Assembly (NCBI RefSeq): GCF_004801885.1
Contig: NZ_SSSM01000003.1
Span: 310,001-374,000, forward strand
Length of the DNA: 64,000 nucleotides
Direction: 5' to 3'
Origin: Naasia lichenicola
GTDB taxonomy: Bacteria > Actinomycetota > Actinomycetes > Actinomycetales > Microbacteriaceae
The notes under the pieces: generated by a model
What the model was told of the DNA's origin: nothing
Database searches by the model: none
Seen by the model: the letters and a program-made list of their open reading frames with translations, nothing else
Made by a program: the position numbers and the translations under genes
Part shown: piece after piece, positions 51,924 to 60,503 of the stretch
Numbering within the stretch: the first letter of the stretch is position 1
How the letters are laid out: each line of letters begins with the position of its first letter

Positions 51924-52979
51924 TCAGGAGCAGCTGACGGACTCCACCGAGGCGTAGTCGGGGCTGTCCACGCCTGCCGGCACGATCAGCACCGCGGAAT
52001 TCGTCTCGTCGAGTCCCGTCAGCGGGAACTTCTGCTGGTCGGTCGGCGCACCCGACTCCGATTCCGCGAACTCGACGAGTGCCGTGGCGCGTCCGTCGCA
52101 GGCCTCGTCGAGAGTGACCCGGAAGGTCCAGCAGCCGATGTCGGAGCTGCAGGAGAGCCCGGTGAGATCAGACGCGGTCGTGTCCGCGACGGAGAAGCCG
52201 ACCGTTCCCGCGGCCGCCGGGTCACCGCCGGGGAGGAGAGAGCGACCGAGCACCACGACCAGCGCGAGCAGGCCGATCAGCCCCACTGCACCGAGGGCTC
52301 CTGCGACGATCGCCAGCGGTTCGCGGCGGAGTGACGTGAATTCGGGTCCTGATGCGTGAGCCGCGTGCGCTCGGACGGGAGTCGTCGGCGACTGCCCCCA
52401 TGCCGCTCGCTCCTTGGCGTCCGCGAAGTCCTCGTAGTCGAGGGGCCGGTCGTCGGGCGCTCCCGCCTCGGCCGTGTGCGCCTGCTCGAAGTCGGCGAGG
52501 TAGTGCTCCCACGCGGCCCTGTCTCGACGGTGCATCTCCGGCGTCGCGCCTTCGACTGCGCTCGCTGCGGTCGTCCGGGTGATCTGCACGAGGACGAAGG
52601 GATAGCGGATGAGCCCAAGCACTCCGGCGAGCGCGACGACCGGGTAGGCGACGAACGCGCTGCCCCGAGCGGCCGGGTCGAGCAGCCCATGCACCGTGAG
52701 GATCGATCCGATCACCAGCGCGACGAGGGCGATCACGGCGCTCACATGGGCCCGACGCCGCGCGCGATCCGTCAGCCGGGACCAGACCGAGGGGTTGGGC
52801 TCCCAGAACCGCCAGCCGTCGGGGGCAGGCGGCAGGCCTTCGACAGGCGTCCAGCCCCTGCGCGGCTGCCAGCCCTGATGACCGGCCGTCCAGTCCTCGT
52901 CGGGAGCCGGCCATCCCGGTGGCGTCACGAAGCGGAGGGTGGAGGACGATCCGTCCCCTCCCCGTTCGAGCTCGCTCAC
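51924..52979 (-). CDS. Membrane protein with an N-terminal W-rich DUF2510-like segment
   Basis: 351 aa; function unknown. A cytoplasmic start with TPPGWPAPDEDW, GWQPRRGWTP and PPAPDGWRFWEPNP resembles the short W-rich DUF2510-type motif. Two helices follow (about 85-130), then a charged cytoplasmic stretch, a third helix (GALGAVGLIGLLALVVVL) and an extracytoplasmic C-terminus with four Cys (LSCSSDIGCW, DEACDG, VSCS), perhaps disulfide-bonded. GTG at 52979 is preferred to ATG at 53015, because a perfect TACGGT lies six bases before it. Confidence 0.72.
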   Translation of the reverse strand: MSELERGGDGSSSTLRFVTPPGWPAPDEDWTAGHQGWQPRRGWTPVEGLPPAPDGWRFWEPNPSVWSRLTDRARRRAHVSAVIALVALVIGSILTVHGLLDPAARGSAFVAYPVVALAGVLGLIRYPFVLVQITRTTAASAVEGATPEMHRRDRAAWEHYLADFEQAHTAEAGAPDDRPLDYEDFADAKERAAWGQSPTTPVRAHAAHASGPEFTSLRREPLAIVAGALGAVGLIGLLALVVVLGRSLLPGGDPAAAGTVGFSVADTTASDLTGLSCSSDIGCWTFRVTLDEACDGRATALVEFAESESGAPTDQQKFPLTGLDETNSAVLIVPAGVDSPDYASVESVSCS

Positions 52980-52985
52980 CTCGGA

Positions 52986-52991
52986 ACCGTA
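52986..52991 (-). promoter_or_regulatory. Leaderless -10 element of the W-rich membrane protein gene
   Basis: TACGGT exactly six bases before GTG 52979; it decides the start. Confidence 0.5.
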
Positions 52992-53086
52992 ACCGGCGTT
53001 CCGTCGCGATGCCATCCGGCTCGCGCGCGGAAGGCGCTCTGCGGCTGTGGTTCCGCCGATCCCGGGCTGCCTCGATCCCCCGCGGA

Positions 53087-53092
53087 TAGGCT
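53087..53092 (+). promoter_or_regulatory. Candidate -10 element of cofD
   Basis: TAGGCT eight bases before GTG 53101, so the transcript would have a leader of one to two bases at most. Confidence 0.4.
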
Positions 53093-53100
53093 CGAGGATC

Positions 53101-54147
53101 GTGCCTGCAGAAGATCCCGACGTGAGCGCTCCGGTCCGCATCGCCGTCCTGGCGGGCGGAGTCGGCGGCGCGAGATTCCTGCGCGGACTGCGCGAAGCCG
53201 CCGCTCGACGCTGGCCCGACGGCGATGGCGGTACCACCGCCGCGATCACGGCGATCGTCAACACGGGCGACGACGCATGGCTGGCGGGACTGCGCATCAC
53301 CCCTGACCTCGACTCGATCCTCTACACGCTCGCCGGCGTCAACGACGAGCAGCGCGGCTGGGGCAGGGTCGGCGAGACCGAGCGGGTCAGCGCCGAGCTC
53401 GCGGAGTACGGAATCGGCTGGCCGTGGTTCACGCTCGGCGACCTGGACCTCGGCACCCACATCGCCCGCACATCGATGCTGCGCGACGGCCTCCCGCTCA
53501 GCGCCGCGAGCGCGCGCATCCACTCTCGCTGGCCGCTCGGCGTCACCCTGCTGCCGATGACCGACGACGAGGTCGAGACCCACGTGGAGGTCGACGATCC
53601 CGAATCGCCCGACCCAGACCAGCGCATCCGCACCATGCACTTCCAGGAATGGTGGACGCGCTACCGCGCGTCGCTGCCCGCCCGTCGATTCGTCCAGCAG
53701 GGCATCGAGACGGCGACACCGGCGCCCGGCGTGCTCGAGACGATCGAGGCCGCGGACGTCATCCTGCTCGCACCGTCGAACCCGGTGGTGTCGATCGGCA
53801 CGATCCTCAACGTCCCGGGCATCCGAGCGGCGCTCTCCCGCGGAGCGGGTCGCGTGATCGGCGTCTCCCCCATCATCGACGGATCCGTCGTGCGCGGAAT
53901 GGCGGACGCGTGCCTCACAGCGATAGGGGTGGCGACCTCAGCGTCGGCGGTGGCCCTGCACTACGGAGCGCGAATCGCGGGAGGCCTGCTCGACGGCTGG
54001 CTCGTCGACTCCGCGGACAATCAAGCGGTGGAGTCGCTCGCCGCCGCGGGCATTGCGACCGTCGCGCGTCCACTGTGGATGGTCGATCTCGAGAAGAGTG
54101 CGGCGATCGCCGATGCCGCGCTGGAGTTAGGACTCCGCGCCCGCTGA
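53101..54147 (+). CDS. cofD: 2-phospho-L-lactate (or phosphoenolpyruvate) transferase of F420 synthesis
   Basis: Joins the activated phosphoenolpyruvate/lactyl moiety to Fo, making dehydro-F420-0; named FbiA in mycobacteria. 348 aa with the Rossmann start IAVLAGGVGGARFLRGL, the NTGDDAWLAGLRITPDLDSI block (about 58-77), ILLAPSNPVVSIGTIL and PIIDGSVVRGMADACL. The GTG start is chosen because the longer ORF overlaps the promoter. Convergent with cofC, whose product supplies its substrate. Confidence 0.93.
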   Translation: MPAEDPDVSAPVRIAVLAGGVGGARFLRGLREAAARRWPDGDGGTTAAITAIVNTGDDAWLAGLRITPDLDSILYTLAGVNDEQRGWGRVGETERVSAELAEYGIGWPWFTLGDLDLGTHIARTSMLRDGLPLSAASARIHSRWPLGVTLLPMTDDEVETHVEVDDPESPDPDQRIRTMHFQEWWTRYRASLPARRFVQQGIETATPAPGVLETIEAADVILLAPSNPVVSIGTILNVPGIRAALSRGAGRVIGVSPIIDGSVVRGMADACLTAIGVATSASAVALHYGARIAGGLLDGWLVDSADNQAVESLAAAGIATVARPLWMVDLEKSAAIADAALELGLRAR

Positions 54148-54181
54148 GCTCGTGGCTCAGGCTTTCGCACGCCGTTCAGGT

Positions 54182-54246
54182 GAATTCGCCTGATCCGTGA
54201 CCGAAAACGCAGAATCGCCTGATCCGTGGGAATCGCCTGATCCGTG
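54182..54246. repeat. Three copies of a 17-bp repeat between cofD and cofC
   Basis: GAATCGCCTGATCCGTG at 54212-54228 and 54230-54246 (18-bp period) plus an 18-bp variant at 54182-54199. No hairpin is formed, so not a terminator. Confidence 0.7.
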
Positions 54247-54273
54247 AAGATGGCGGCTGACGGAAGCGTCGAA

Positions 54274-54906
54274 TCAGCGGAGAGCGGCTCGGGTGGCGGG
54301 GCCGAGAACGCGGTCCGTGGTAGATCCGAGGTCGGCGATCGTGTCGACGTCGCCGCGGAGGCCGATGTGCATCGACGGCGGGCCGAGCAGCGGGATCGGA
54401 ACGTAGCCGACCGCCCGGTGGCGCGCGGCCGAGCCGTCGCCGAACAGTGGGACGTGCCGCACGCCGGCCAGCGCGGTGGTGAGCACCGTCCCGGCCCCGG
54501 ATGCGTCCGGCACCAGTCCACGCGGAGTCCGGACGGCAGTGAGCGCCGTCGCCAGCTCGGCCGGCCGCAGTCGGGGCAGATCACCGAGCAGGACCGCAGT
54601 TGCGTGCCGAGGATCGCGCACTCGCCGGAGTCCTTCGCGGATCGCGGAGTTGAGGCGACTCCGCCCCGCGCCATCTCCGCTCGGCTCATCCACGCGCCGT
54701 GCGCCCAGGCCTCGGACCGTTGTCTCCAACGAGGCGGGGCCGACCACGATGACCTCTGCCACCTCGGGCACGGCGAGTGCGGCCGAGATGGTGTCCGTCG
54801 CGAACGACAGCGCGAGCGCTCCGCGCAGCTCGTCGTCGACGCGGAGCCGCGATTTCGCTGCCGCGTCTCCCTTGACGGGCACGATCACCGACCAGCGACG
54901 CGTCAT
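54274..54906 (-). CDS. cofC: Phosphoenolpyruvate/2-phospho-L-lactate guanylyltransferase
   Basis: Activates the phosphoacid with GTP before CofD; FbiD in mycobacteria. 210 aa, nucleotidyltransferase fold: WSVIVPVKGDAAAKSRL (about 5-21), PEVAEVIVVGP, LLGDLPRLRPAELA (the Asp that binds metal) and LVPDASGAGTVLTTA. GGAGA stands four bases before the ATG; a longer reading from 55050 is rejected. Confidence 0.9.
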   Translation of the reverse strand: MTRRWSVIVPVKGDAAAKSRLRVDDELRGALALSFATDTISAALAVPEVAEVIVVGPASLETTVRGLGARRVDEPSGDGAGRSRLNSAIREGLRRVRDPRHATAVLLGDLPRLRPAELATALTAVRTPRGLVPDASGAGTVLTTALAGVRHVPLFGDGSAARHRAVGYVPIPLLGPPSMHIGLRGDVDTIADLGSTTDRVLGPATRAALR

Positions 54907-55007
54907 CCGATCTCCGCACCCTCGACGAATGGGCACGTGATCAGGGAGTCCACCCGTCGACTCTACCCGCCGCCTCAGGCGTGCGATTTCGCGTCGCACC
55001 TCCTCGC

Positions 55008-55013
55008 TACTGT
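55008..55013 (+). promoter_or_regulatory. Candidate -10 element of the amylase transcription unit
   Basis: TACTGT 38 bases upstream of the leader peptide GTG and 67 bases before the amylase ATG. Confidence 0.3.
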
Positions 55014-55050
55014 GTCGGTAATCCCTGCCACCGACTCGGAGGTCGAGCAC

Positions 55051-55083
55051 GTGACATCAGCTGACAAGCTGCACAACCGATGA
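55051..55083 (+). CDS. Possible 10-residue leader peptide before the amylase gene
   Basis: GTG preceded by GGAGG at eight bases starts the reading frame MTSADKLHNR, and its TGA overlaps the amylase ATG (ATGA). Translational coupling is therefore expected. The peptide has no run of regulatory codons, so attenuation is not evident. It may equally be chance, because the amylase lacks a good ribosome binding site of its own. Confidence 0.4.
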   Translation: MTSADKLHNR

Positions 55084-57011
55084 CCGCCCCGCTCCCTCCG
55101 CTGCCCGCCCGGCCGCACCATGACGGGTCCGTGCTGCACACCACCGCGGTCGCGCCCGCACTCGACGAGACGGTCATCCTGCGCCTGCGCATCCCCGAGC
55201 ACTTCGGCACCGTGGCCGACGTGCAGCTGCGCTCCGTCGTCGACCACGAGCCGCGCTACACCCGGGCGATGCTCGTGGGCGCCGCCGACGGCTGGGGCTG
55301 GTGGGAGGTGCCTCTGCTGGCGGAGAACCCGGTAATCCGGTACCGCTGGCTGGTCGTCCAGGGCGATGGGGAGCACCTGTGGCTCACGGCTGACGGCTGC
55401 ACCCGCCAGGAGCCGCGGGACAACGACGACTTCCGGCTGGCCGCGGGCACCGACATCCCCGAGTGGTCGACCGAGGCCGTGCTGTACCAGCTGTTCCCCG
55501 ACCGCTTCGCCCGGTCCGTGGCCGCCGACGAGCGCGAGCTGCCCGAGTGGGCGGAGCACGCCGAGTGGACGGACACGGTCATCGACCGCGGCCCGTCCAT
55601 CGGCCGCCAGTTCTTCGGTGGCGATCTCGACGGAATCACCGAGCACCTCGATCACCTCGAGCGCCTCGGCATCAACCTGCTGTACCTGACGCCGGTCTTC
55701 CCGGCCCGCTCCAACCACCGCTACGACGCGCTCTCCTTCGACGAGGTCGATCCCCTGCTCGGCGGAGACGAAGCGTACATCCGGCTGATCGAGGCGGCGC
55801 ACGCGCGCGGGATCCGGGTGATGGGCGACCTGACCACGAACCACAGCGGCGACGCCCATGAGTGGTTCACCCGATCGCATCTCCAGCCCGGCACGCCCGA
55901 GAGCGAGTTCTATTACTGGCTCGACCCCGAGCAGCGCACGTACGTCAGCTGGCTGGGGCACTCGAGCCTGCCGAAGTTCAACTGGAACTCCTCCGAGCTG
56001 CGCGATCGCTTCATCGAGGGACCGGACTCCGTCGTCGGCAAGTGGCTGCGGCCGCCATTCTCGCTCGACGGCTGGCGGATCGACGTCGCCAACATGACCG
56101 GCCGGTACTTCGACGAGGATCACAACGTCGACGTCCGTCGCACGATCCGCACCACCATGCGCGAGATCGAGCCAGAGACTCTGCTGCTCGGCGAGTACAC
56201 CGCCGACGCCTCGCCCGACTTCCAGGGCGACGCCTGGCACGGGGCCATGACCTATCCCGGCTTCACCCGTCCGGTGCTCGAGTGGCTGTCCGTGCCCGGC
56301 AGCCCGTCGAGCTACTTCGGCATCCCCTACGGAACCATTCCCGACCGGACCGGCGTCGACTTCTACGAGACCCACCGCCGCTTCACCGCCGGCTTCCCCT
56401 GGCAGGTGCGGCTGGCGTCGATGAATGCGCTCGACACGCACGACATCCCCCGGTTCGCCACGCATGCGCGCGAGGGTGCGGTACCCGTCGCGCTCGGCCT
56501 CTCGATGACCCTGCCCGGAATCCCCGTGGTCTGGATGGGCGACGAGATCGGCGCCCTCGGCGAGAACGGCGAGGATTCACGTCGCCCGATGCCGTGGGAC
56601 ACCCTCGAAGACGCCGCCGAACGGATCGATCTCTACGCCCGGATGATCCGGTTGCGCCGCAGCAACCCCGCGCTCCGCGAGGGCGGGATCCGCTGGCTGC
56701 ATGTCTCGGACGACGCGCTCGCCTTCGTGCGCGAGACCGCCGTCGAGAGCGCCCTGGTGCTCGCCACCCGCACGCACGCGGTCATCGACCTGGAGGACGG
56801 CGCCCTCACCGGGGCCCCCGAGCGGCTCGAGGGCCCCGGCATCGCGACGGGGAACGGCAGCGGATACCGGCTCACGACGGACGGCATCTCGTTCACCGTG
56901 TGGACGCTGCCCGGCGTCGTCATCCCCCAGGCCGTGCTCGACGAGACCATCGAGGACCTCGCTCCGACCGACATCGCCGGCCACCCGGGCTCGATGCCGG
57001 GCTCGAAGTAG
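55080..57011 (+). CDS. GH13 alpha-amylase family enzyme (neopullulanase/maltogenic amylase-like)
   Basis: Hydrolyses alpha-glucans, probably cytoplasmic (no signal peptide). 643 aa: an N-terminal beta-sandwich of about 120 residues, then the TIM barrel. The GH13 regions are GDLTTNHSGD (region I), DGWRIDVANMT (region II, nucleophile Asp), LLGEYTADA (region III, acid/base Glu) and ALDTHDIPRF (region IV). A C-terminal beta domain follows the 545 region. The gene is flanked by F420 genes but has no evident link; the glucose-6-phosphate produced from glucans could feed fgd (inference). Confidence 0.9.
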   Translation: MTAPLPPLPARPHHDGSVLHTTAVAPALDETVILRLRIPEHFGTVADVQLRSVVDHEPRYTRAMLVGAADGWGWWEVPLLAENPVIRYRWLVVQGDGEHLWLTADGCTRQEPRDNDDFRLAAGTDIPEWSTEAVLYQLFPDRFARSVAADERELPEWAEHAEWTDTVIDRGPSIGRQFFGGDLDGITEHLDHLERLGINLLYLTPVFPARSNHRYDALSFDEVDPLLGGDEAYIRLIEAAHARGIRVMGDLTTNHSGDAHEWFTRSHLQPGTPESEFYYWLDPEQRTYVSWLGHSSLPKFNWNSSELRDRFIEGPDSVVGKWLRPPFSLDGWRIDVANMTGRYFDEDHNVDVRRTIRTTMREIEPETLLLGEYTADASPDFQGDAWHGAMTYPGFTRPVLEWLSVPGSPSSYFGIPYGTIPDRTGVDFYETHRRFTAGFPWQVRLASMNALDTHDIPRFATHAREGAVPVALGLSMTLPGIPVVWMGDEIGALGENGEDSRRPMPWDTLEDAAERIDLYARMIRLRRSNPALREGGIRWLHVSDDALAFVRETAVESALVLATRTHAVIDLEDGALTGAPERLEGPGIATGNGSGYRLTTDGISFTVWTLPGVVIPQAVLDETIEDLAPTDIAGHPGSMPGSK

Positions 57012-57034
57012 AACCAGGTTGCCGCCTCGAGGCC

Positions 57035-57315
57035 AGCTCAGCCGGTCTCGAGACGGGCGCGGGGCGCCCTCCTCGACCAACGTCTGGGGCTGGCTATCAC
57101 CACCTCGTTGGTCGAGGAGGCCGTTCACGGCCGTCTCGAGACCGGTTGCCGAGCTCAGCCGGTCTCGAGACGGGCGCGGGGCGCCCTCCTCGACCAACGG
57201 ATGGGTCGACCGTCCATCTTTCGTTGGTCGAGGAGGCCGTTCACGGCCGTCTCGAGACCGGTTGCCGGACGCAGCCGGTCTCGAGACGGGCGCGGGGCGC
57301 CCTCCTCGACCAACG
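57035..57315. repeat. Five-unit inverted repeat block (GGTCTCGAGAC type) between convergent genes
   Basis: Direct units A at 57035-57082, 57152-57199 and 57272-57315 alternate with inverted units B at 57106-57151 and 57222-57268. A reads GGTCTCGAGACGGG...CTCCTCGACCAACG and B its complement except for the middle. The block fills the 316-bp gap between the amylase and fgd genes and could fold into a long hairpin ladder. Confidence 0.85.
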
Positions 57316-57327
57316 GACGGGTGGTGT

Positions 57328-58350
57328 CTAGGCGCGGGAGCGCAGGCGCGGGGCGATGTCGCGCTCGAACTGCTCGAGGAAGCGGCGCTGGTCCTGACCC
57401 GGCCCGTGGAAGACGAGGTGGTTGAAGCCCCAGTCGATGTAGGTGCCGATCCTGGCGGCGACCTCGTCGGGATCGCTGCCGACGATCCAGCGCGAGGCGA
57501 TGGTCTCGATGGGCAGAGCGTCGGCGGCCTTCTCCATCTCGACGGGGTCGGTGATGTCGTGCTTCTGCTCCTTCGAGAGCGCGAGCGGCGACCAGAAGCG
57601 GGTGTTGTCGAGCGCCTTGTCCGCGTCGGTGTCGTAGGACAGCTTGATCTCGATCATCCGATCGATGGAGGACGAGTCGCGGCCGGCGGCCTGGGCGCCC
57701 TCCTCGACGGCGGGCAGCAGCTTGTCGACGTAGAGCTCCTCGCCCTTGCCGGAGGTGCAGATGAAGCCGTCGCCCGCGCGACCGACGTACTTCGCGACGA
57801 CGGGTCCGCCGGCCGCGATGTAGATCGGGATGCCTCCCTCGGGGCGGTCGTAGATGCTCGCCTCATGCGTGGAGTAGTACTCGCCCTCGAACGAGACGCG
57901 CTCGCCGGCCCACAGCTCGCGCATGAGCTTCACCGACTCGCGCAACCGGGCGAAGCGCTCCTTGAACTCGGGCCAGTTCTGCTCACCGGCGCCCTGGAAG
58001 CCGGTCGCGATCTCGTTGAGCGCCTCGCCGGTGCCCACTCCGAGCATGATCCGGCCGGGGTAGAGCAAACCGAGGGTGGCGAAGGCCTGGGCGAGCACGG
58101 CGGGGTTGTAGCGGAAGGTCGGCGTCATGACCGAGGTGCCGAGCTGGATGGTGGAGGTGCGCTCACCGACCGCGGCGATCCAGGCCAGTGAGAACGGGGC
58201 GTGGCCGCCCGTGTGCCGCCAGGGCTGGAAGTGGTCGGAGACCGTGGCGCTCTCCATGCCGTGCGCCTCCGCGGCGACGGCGATCTCGACCAGCTCACGG
58301 GGGTCGAACTGCTCTGCGGAGGCCTTGTAGCCGAGCTTGAGGGGAAGCAT
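57328..58350 (-). CDS. fgd: F420-dependent glucose-6-phosphate dehydrogenase
   Basis: Reduces F420 with glucose-6-phosphate, the main source of F420H2 in actinomycetes. 340 aa LLM-family barrel strongly similar to Fgd1: [90 protein letters not shown] and [11 protein letters not shown]. The insertion GAGEQN before [14 protein letters not shown] distinguishes it from the mycobacterial enzyme. AGGAG precedes the ATG. Same strand as cofE and the next LLM gene. Confidence 0.93.
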   Translation of the reverse strand: MLPLKLGYKASAEQFDPRELVEIAVAAEAHGMESATVSDHFQPWRHTGGHAPFSLAWIAAVGERTSTIQLGTSVMTPTFRYNPAVLAQAFATLGLLYPGRIMLGVGTGEALNEIATGFQGAGEQNWPEFKERFARLRESVKLMRELWAGERVSFEGEYYSTHEASIYDRPEGGIPIYIAAGGPVVAKYVGRAGDGFICTSGKGEELYVDKLLPAVEEGAQAAGRDSSSIDRMIEIKLSYDTDADKALDNTRFWSPLALSKEQKHDITDPVEMEKAADALPIETIASRWIVGSDPDEVAARIGTYIDWGFNHLVFHGPGQDQRRFLEQFERDIAPRLRSRA

Positions 58351-58401
58351 GCGATCTCCTGATCGGTGGGTGGTGGAGGGGAAGTCGTGAAGTCCGTGAG
58401 G

Positions 58402-59190
58402 TCAGGGCTCGTCGCGAGCGGACTCGGACTGGCCCTCCTGGAAGCCGTCGCGGTAGCCCTCCGCATAGGCCTCGTCGCTGCCCGTGCGGAACATGTCCTC
58501 GTCGCCGACGCGCACCAGACTGCGGGCACCGGGGGCCGCGTCGTCGAGCAGGTGGGCGAGGCCGCGGACGATGGCGACGGGCCGAGACGCCGACTTGCCC
58601 TTGACCAGGTCGGCGGCGGAGGCGATCTCATCGGCCACTGCCGGAAGGGTCACGTCGAGCGGGCGCCCACCCGCGTCGAGGGTGCCGCGCAGATCGTCGA
58701 CGACACGGAGTCCGCTCGCGCCGATCGCGGCATCCACCTGTCCGGTGCGCCATGGCCTGCCGAGAGTGTCGGTGATCACCACGCCGACGGTGACACCGAG
58801 GCGCTCGCGCAGTGCCGCGCGCAGCTCGCCGGCGGATCGATCGGGGTTCTCGGGGAGCAGGAGCACGTAGCCGTCCGGCACATTGCTGGCGTCGACGCCC
58901 GCCGCGGCCTGGACGAGACCGAGTCTGTTCTCGACGATCCTCGTCACACCGCCGTTCGGTCGAGCACGGGTGGCGACGACCCGGACCGTCTCGGACGTGA
59001 TCGCATCTTCGCGATCGAGCGCCGCAACGATCCTGCCCTCGGCCTTCGAGACGATCTTGCTGCTGACGACCACGACGTCGCCGTCGGTCAGCCCCTCAGC
59101 GGCACCCGCGATAAGCGAGCCCAGATCATCACCGGCAGTGATCTCGGGGATGCCGTCAAGGGACCAGACCTCGATCCGGGTCGCGCTCAT
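58402..59190 (-). CDS. cofE: Coenzyme F420-0:L-glutamate ligase (CofE/FbiB N-terminal domain)
   Basis: GTP-dependent ligase adding glutamates to F420-0. 262 aa: [33 protein letters not shown] (about 37-52), [28 protein letters not shown] (read as the two halves [15 protein letters not shown] and [13 protein letters not shown]) and [20 protein letters not shown]. The C-terminal FMN/nitroreductase domain of mycobacterial FbiB is absent; the last 45 residues are acidic. ATG overlaps the upstream LLM stop (ATGA). Confidence 0.92.
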   Translation of the reverse strand: MSATRIEVWSLDGIPEITAGDDLGSLIAGAAEGLTDGDVVVVSSKIVSKAEGRIVAALDREDAITSETVRVVATRARPNGGVTRIVENRLGLVQAAAGVDASNVPDGYVLLLPENPDRSAGELRAALRERLGVTVGVVITDTLGRPWRTGQVDAAIGASGLRVVDDLRGTLDAGGRPLDVTLPAVADEIASAADLVKGKSASRPVAIVRGLAHLLDDAAPGARSLVRVGDEDMFRTGSDEAYAEGYRDGFQEGQSESARDEP

Positions 59191-60188
59191 CGGACGACCT
59201 TCGGCAGCACGTCGCGGGCGAAGGCGTCGATCCATTCGCGCTGGTTGCGACCGGCATTGTGCAGGTAGATGCGCGTGGCGCCGAGATCGGCGAAGCGCTG
59301 GATCGCGGCTCGGTGCAGGTCGAGGTCGGCGGAGACCACCATCCGCCCCTCGAAGTCCTCGGGGCGGACCAGCTTGGCGAGCTGCTCGAACTCGAACGGC
59401 GAGCGGATGTCGCTCTTCGGAAAGCGCATCGCGCCGTTCGGCCACTCGCGCAGCGCATTCGACATCGCCTCCTCGTCCGTGGGCGCCCACGAGAGGTGGA
59501 GCTGGAGCACCTTCGGCGCGCGCGTCGGGTCCTTGCCGACCTCGCGGGCGCCGTCATCGAAGCGCGAGAAGAGTCCGGCGACCTTCTCGTACGGGGCGCC
59601 GACGGTGATCATCCCGTCCACCGTGCGTCCGGCGCGCTTCGCGGTGACGGGTCCCGCGGTGGCGACGAGGATCTCGGGGATCCGCTCGGGCATCGTCCAC
59701 AGCCGGGTCGACTCGAGCTTGAAGTGGGTGCCCGAGTGCTTGACGTCCCGACCGGACCGGGACGCCGTGAAGAGCTTCTGGATGAGGTCGACCGCCTCGA
59801 ACATGCGGTTGATCCGCTCGGGCGCCTCGGGCCAGTACTGACCGACGATGTGCTCGTTGAGCGCCTCGCCCGAGCCGATTCCGAGCCAGTGCCTGCCCGG
59901 ATACATGGCGCCGAGGGTGGCCGACGCCTGAGCGACCATCGCCGGATGCCAGCGGAAGGTCGGGGCGGTCACACCGGGCCCGAAGTCCCCGGTCGTCCGC
60001 TCGGCGACAGCGGTGAGGACGTTCCAGACGAAGGAGCTGTTGCCTTGCGACGGCACCCACGGCTGGAAGTGGTCGGCGGCCATCACACCCGAGAAGCCCC
60101 GACTCTCCGCGTAGGCGGCGAGCTCGACGGCCTCCATGGGCGCGAACTGCTCGAGCATCGCCGCGTAGCCGATGCTGAGGGGAGCCAT
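59187..60188 (-). CDS. LLM-class F420-dependent oxidoreductase (TIGR03557-like)
   Basis: 333-aa barrel related to Fgd but distinct: [73 protein letters not shown] and [20 protein letters not shown]. Substrate unknown. It starts at the second ATG (GGAGG eight bases upstream), not at 60230. First gene of a coupled LLM-cofE-fgd stretch, so it may be part of F420 reduction or use. Confidence 0.9.
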   Translation of the reverse strand: MAPLSIGYAAMLEQFAPMEAVELAAYAESRGFSGVMAADHFQPWVPSQGNSSFVWNVLTAVAERTTGDFGPGVTAPTFRWHPAMVAQASATLGAMYPGRHWLGIGSGEALNEHIVGQYWPEAPERINRMFEAVDLIQKLFTASRSGRDVKHSGTHFKLESTRLWTMPERIPEILVATAGPVTAKRAGRTVDGMITVGAPYEKVAGLFSRFDDGAREVGKDPTRAPKVLQLHLSWAPTDEEAMSNALREWPNGAMRFPKSDIRSPFEFEQLAKLVRPEDFEGRMVVSADLDLHRAAIQRFADLGATRIYLHNAGRNQREWIDAFARDVLPKVVR

Positions 60189-60503
60189 TCCCTTATCCTC
60201 CCACCGCGCATTCGGGTCTCTGCCGCGCACCCTCCAGGGTCCTGCGGTCCACCTGGGCTCCGGGTGTGGACTCTGCGTCCCGCCGGCTGGTTCCGACGTG
60301 TGTTGCGTTCCGTGACGCGGCAGGCTTCCGATCCGGCCGGAGCCGATGCGAGTATCGGCGTCAACCGCAGCGCATCATGCGAGGCCTCGCGTTCTCCATC
60401 CCGATGTTCCGGATCGTCGATCCGAACGTCCGCCGAGAACACGCCTGCGGCTCCCGTCGACCGGGAGTCGCGCTTCGCCACTCCCCTCCCTTTGGAGTTC
60501 CAG
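60189..60503. promoter_or_regulatory. 315-bp divergent intergenic region
   Basis: No gene was found. It contains a small perfect hairpin GCCGAT-6-ATCGGC (60342-60359) and must hold promoters of the LLM-cofE-fgd unit and of the MetE-like gene; no confident -35/-10 pair was recognised. Confidence 0.4.

Noticed and set aside
57035-57315. CRISPR array
   Set aside because: Repeats alternate in orientation and have no unique spacers of uniform length; no cas genes.
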